Assembly (NCBI GenBank): GCA_934552695.1
Contig: CAKTER010000059.1
Span: 1-8,471, forward strand
Source: an uncultured Eubacteriales bacterium
GTDB taxonomy: Bacteria; Bacillota; Clostridia; Lachnospirales; Anaerotignaceae
DNA: 8,471 nucleotides
Direction of reading: 5' to 3'
Part shown: positions 5,807 through 8,471 of the stretch, one piece after another
Layout of the letters: the number at the start of each line of letters is the position of its first letter
How positions within the stretch are numbered: the stretch's first letter is position 1
The notes under the pieces: model-generated
The model's database searches: none
What the model saw: only the letters and a program-made list of their open reading frames with translations
What the model was told of the DNA's origin: nothing
Position numbers and translations under genes: made by a program

Positions 5807-6922
5807 TCACACCTTTCTTACCAAACCTTCATAAACCGCTTCGATATTCCGGGCGTATTGCTCCGCCGTAAATGTTTGGGAGAATACCTCCCGGCTGCCC
5901 TCCTGCAACCGGGCGTACTCCGCCGGGTCATCCATCAACCGGCGCAAATACCGGGCCATGTCCTCCGCATCCTTCTGTCGGAACAAATATCCGTTTTTGC
6001 CGGGAAACACCACCCCGGGGTTGCCGCCGTAATCACTGGCCACCGCAGGAATCCCCAAACTCATGCCCTCCAACAGGGCCAGGCTGGTGGCCTCGGTGCC
6101 CCAGGAGGCGTTGGCCTGTACCGAAAGCACCGAAAGCAGGCTCCGCACATCGGACACAAAGCCCAACAGCCGAATCTCGTTTTCCCGGTGCAGCTCGGCA
6201 ATTTGCTGCCGGATGGCTTCCTCCTGATTGCCCACCCCGGCAATCAAAACCTTTATCTTTCGGCCCTCCTTCAGCAGCTGGTCCGCCGCCCGGATAAGGA
6301 TGTCGTGGCCCTTCACCGCTTCCAGCCGGGCCAAAATACCAATCACAAACTCGTCCTCCGCCACACCGTAGCGCTGCCGATTGGCAGCCACTTCTTCCGG
6401 GGTGCAGGGGCGCACGGCCTCTACCCCGTTTAAAATCACCCGCACCTTGCGGGGATCCACGCCTCCATCGGTCAGGTTTTCCTTGGCGGCCTCGGCCACG
6501 GCGATAATATCGTCGGAGAAAAACTCGTTGGCGGTCTTATTGAGCCACCGGCCCGGCCCCTTCTGGATTTTCGGGCTCACCGGGAACACCGAATGCCGGG
6601 TATAAACCACCTTTTTGCCGCAAAACCGCCCGGCCATCCGCCCGGCAAAGGCCCCGTGGGTATGCACCACGTCGGGGTTTTCCGCTCGGATTACCGCCAT
6701 CAGCTTGCTGACCGCCCCCAAATCCAGGGATTTGTCGGCAATGCCGTCCACCTCAATGGCCCGAATATTCCGCTTCTGTACTTCCGGCAGGAGCAGGCTG
6801 CCCCGGGGCATGGCCACCGCCACCTCAAATTTACTGCGGTCAAAATGATCCAAAAAGTTTAGTACACACCGCCCGGCGCCACCAATATTGGTATCGCTGA
6901 TAATGTTCAATACTTTTATCAT
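5807..6922 (-). CDS. GT4-family glycosyltransferase
   Basis: A 371-residue GT-B retaining glycosyltransferase of normal length. N-terminal acceptor domain: VLNIISDTNIGGAGR (4-18), DVVHTHGAFAGRMAGR (about 84-99) and VVYTRHSVFPVSP. C-terminal nucleotide-sugar domain: VILNGVEAVRP (about 162-172), IGILARLEAVKGHDILIRA (about 195-213), LLGFVSDVRSLL, and the E-x7-E motif complete as E277...E285 in GTEATSLALLEGMSLGIPAV. No membrane segment is evident, so it is probably a cytoplasmic, membrane-peripheral enzyme adding one sugar to a lipid-linked chain; donor and linkage cannot be read from sequence. The ATG at 6922 lies 6 bases after the ligase stop, with GGAG further upstream inside that gene's end. 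It is clearly separate from, and not a close copy of, the GT4 half of the csaB fusion. Confidence 0.92.
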   Translation of the reverse strand: MIKVLNIISDTNIGGAGRCVLNFLDHFDRSKFEVAVAMPRGSLLLPEVQKRNIRAIEVDGIADKSLDLGAVSKLMAVIRAENPDVVHTHGAFAGRMAGRFCGKKVVYTRHSVFPVSPKIQKGPGRWLNKTANEFFSDDIIAVAEAAKENLTDGGVDPRKVRVILNGVEAVRPCTPEEVAANRQRYGVAEDEFVIGILARLEAVKGHDILIRAADQLLKEGRKIKVLIAGVGNQEEAIRQQIAELHRENEIRLLGFVSDVRSLLSVLSVQANASWGTEATSLALLEGMSLGIPAVASDYGGNPGVVFPGKNGYLFRQKDAEDMARYLRRLMDDPAEYARLQEGSREVFSQTFTAEQYARNIEAVYEGLVRKV

Positions 6923-6928
6923 AGCTTT

Positions 6929-8371
6929 CTACTCCAGTTCATCCCGCCGGGCAAATACCAGTCCCAGAGCGACCACCGCCCAAAAGACCAGCATGACCCG
7001 ATAATTGTAAAACGTGTAGTCGAACAGGCTTTGCACCAAAAAGCCGAACACCCCGGAAATGACCGCAATCAGATAAATGCGGGTTTTCCGGCTGGGCTTT
7101 TGGGCCAACGCCGAGCAGGTACGTTTAAAGAACAGAAACATAACCGCCAAAAAGGTAATCAGCCCACAAATCCCGGCGTCTACCATGACCTGTAAATACA
7201 GGTTGTGAGAATGCGGGGCGCTGATGCCGTTGTAGGCGTACAGGGGATAGACCTGATTGAAGGCCGCCGTCCCCGGGCCAATCCCGGAAAGCCAAAACCT
7301 CCGCAGCATGGCCAAACTGCCCATCCAAATATACACCCGATAGCTGGTGGAGCTATCCGCCATATCGCCAATGGATAAAAACCGGTTAAGGATGGTTTCG
7401 GGCAACACAAAGGGCAGGGCCAAAAGCCCCAGCAAAACCAGAATGAGGAACCGGCGGTCCAGCATGACCAAAAAGATGACCCCGGCCACCAAAATAGCCA
7501 CATAACAGCCCCGGGAATAAGTTAGCGCCAAACAAAGCAGCATGGCCGCAAAGCTGACAAGGTAGAACACCCGGTTTAAAAGCCCTTTGGTGGTTAAAAG
7601 CCCGGCAAAGGCCAAGGGGATTATCAGCACCAGATATTCTCCCAGCACGTTGGGATTGCTGAGGGTGGAATACACCCGGAAGGAAATGCTTTGGAACATA
7701 TCCACATCGTGCCACACCCCGGAGAATTTGGCCGGGAACATGTATTGGTAGAAGCCGTACAGCGAAACCAGCAGCCCGACACCACACAGAAAGAAGATTA
7801 GCACATCCAGCTGCCGCTTGCTTTGGATGGCGTTTTGCACCACAATGGCAAACAGCAAAAAGCAAATGCTTAACAGCCCGCCAAACAGGCTGCCCCGCAC
7901 CGTAACCGAAGTCAGGGTGCCAAACAGGTATACCAGGGCAAACAGGTAAATGGCCGGGTTGACGGCCGAGTACGCCAGCCGCCCGTCCTTTTGCAAAATC
8001 AGCTTTAGGGCTGTCGCCACAAACGCCAAAAGCACCAGCGCCAGCACCCCCATGGTGGGAAGCAGCGGGGCCAAAACCATAGCCAAAAAGCTCCAAACAA
8101 AGGGGTTGGCAAACAGGCTCCCCGTCAGCAGCCTGTCCAGATGGCACCCATACACAAACCGGCGCAACAGGCCCACAATGCCGTAAAACAGCCGGGCAAA
8201 CACCGAGTTGGGCCGTTCCTCCGGCAAAGGATTTAAAAAGTGGCCAATCAAAAAGCTGGTTTGAAACTGCCGGGAAAAGAACCCGGCTATTTTTCGGCCG
8301 GCGCCAACGACCAGGCTGCCGTCCAGCCAGCCGCCCCGCGCCTCGGCCACTGCCGTCGAATCCGTTTGCAT
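6929..8371 (-). CDS. O-antigen ligase/polymerase-family membrane protein (Wzy_C)
   Basis: 480 residues from the chosen start, with about 11-12 hydrophobic segments after an ~85-residue N-terminal region. The Wzy_C part carries TYSRGCYVAILVAGV (Arg at about 287), a long outer loop with SGIGPGTAAFNQVYP (about 362-376), and APHSHNLYLQVMVDAGICG (about 385-403). The Arg, GxGPG and HN motifs are the hallmarks of O-antigen ligases and related polymerases, which move undecaprenyl-linked glycan on the outer membrane face. In Gram-positives such proteins are thought to polymerise or attach wall glycans. The N-terminal region has repeated Ser-aliphatic amphipathic stretches. The ATG at 8371 is preferred because AAAGGGTGG lies at 8376-8384. 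However, the frame stays open upstream to the window edge, so a longer product is possible. Its stop is 6 bases before the next gene. Confidence 0.88.
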   Translation of the reverse strand: MQTDSTAVAEARGGWLDGSLVVGAGRKIAGFFSRQFQTSFLIGHFLNPLPEERPNSVFARLFYGIVGLLRRFVYGCHLDRLLTGSLFANPFVWSFLAMVLAPLLPTMGVLALVLLAFVATALKLILQKDGRLAYSAVNPAIYLFALVYLFGTLTSVTVRGSLFGGLLSICFLLFAIVVQNAIQSKRQLDVLIFFLCGVGLLVSLYGFYQYMFPAKFSGVWHDVDMFQSISFRVYSTLSNPNVLGEYLVLIIPLAFAGLLTTKGLLNRVFYLVSFAAMLLCLALTYSRGCYVAILVAGVIFLVMLDRRFLILVLLGLLALPFVLPETILNRFLSIGDMADSSTSYRVYIWMGSLAMLRRFWLSGIGPGTAAFNQVYPLYAYNGISAPHSHNLYLQVMVDAGICGLITFLAVMFLFFKRTCSALAQKPSRKTRIYLIAVISGVFGFLVQSLFDYTFYNYRVMLVFWAVVALGLVFARRDELE

Positions 8372-8471
8372 AGCGCCACCCTTTCTCAAATGCCCCACCA
8401 CGGCCCGGGCCTCGTCAACGCCAAACAGCACCGAAAACACCGCATAGGAAATCACACCCACTACCGTAGGC
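8372..8471 (-). CDS. Partial coding sequence from the right edge, possible MurJ/MviN-type flippase C-terminus
   Basis: The minus strand reads P-T-V-V-G-V-I-S-Y-A-V-F-S-V-L-F-G-V-D-E and then ARAVVGHLRKGGA, running without a stop straight into the ligase ATG in the same frame. A last hydrophobic helix, an LLGV(E/D)E(V/A)R turn and a short basic helix is how many MurJ/MviN lipid flippases end, and these genes often precede ligase genes in such operons. The two other minus-strand frames hit stops here. Only about 33 residues are visible, so identity is tentative. It could equally be a true N-terminal extension of the ligase. Confidence 0.35.

Noticed and set aside
7386..8147. Minus-strand open frame of 253 codons inside the ligase gene
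   Set aside because: It is the out-of-frame reading of the ligase. The overlapping frame carries all the Wzy_C motifs and membrane helices.
1..8471. CRISPR array, insertion sequence ends or long direct repeats
   Set aside because: I found no regularly spaced repeats, transposase motifs or long repeated stretches on reading the window.

Overview
The window looks like a chromosomal piece of a Gram-positive, probably clostridial (Bacillota) organism with fairly GC-rich coding DNA. The basis is the gene set (CsaB, a TagA-type transferase, DUF4330 proteins and YitT, with AGGAGG-like ribosome binding sites). No species can be named. All supported genes lie on the minus strand, so transcription runs from high to low coordinates.

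Right and central part (8471 to 889): one tightly packed operon for a secondary cell-wall polymer or similar surface polysaccharide. In transcription order it holds an open frame entering from the right edge that resembles the end of a MurJ/MviN-type flippase, an O-antigen ligase/polymerase family membrane protein, a GT4 glycosyltransferase, two consecutive DUF4330 single-pass membrane proteins, a 747-residue fusion of a GT4 glycosyltransferase to a CsaB-type polysaccharide pyruvyl transferase, a WecG/TagA/CpsF (GT26) glycosyltransferase, and a YitT-family membrane protein. Gaps are 0 to 12 bases or short overlaps throughout. The inferred scheme is that cytoplasmic transferases build a lipid-linked glycan, the TagA-like enzyme adds N-acetylmannosamine or a similar sugar, CsaB pyruvylates it, and the membrane proteins export, polymerise or ligate it. 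Pyruvylated polymers of this kind anchor SLH-domain surface proteins in relatives.

Middle left (about 686 to 881): a tRNA-Ser(CGA) gene with its own extended -10 promoter, a predicted hairpin in the 5' leader and a clear intrinsic terminator.

Left end (1 to about 690): AT-richer, decaying accessory DNA without an intact recognisable gene. On the minus strand it has a short unidentified 47-codon frame, a well-formed promoter, a truncated and frameshifted excisionase-type helix-turn-helix gene, the first ~46 codons of a Fic-family gene broken by two stop codons, and, fused behind it in the same frame, an internal piece of a DUF4391 gene. DUF4391 genes often sit in type III restriction-modification loci, so this looks like the edge of a degraded defence or mobile island downstream of the tRNA gene.
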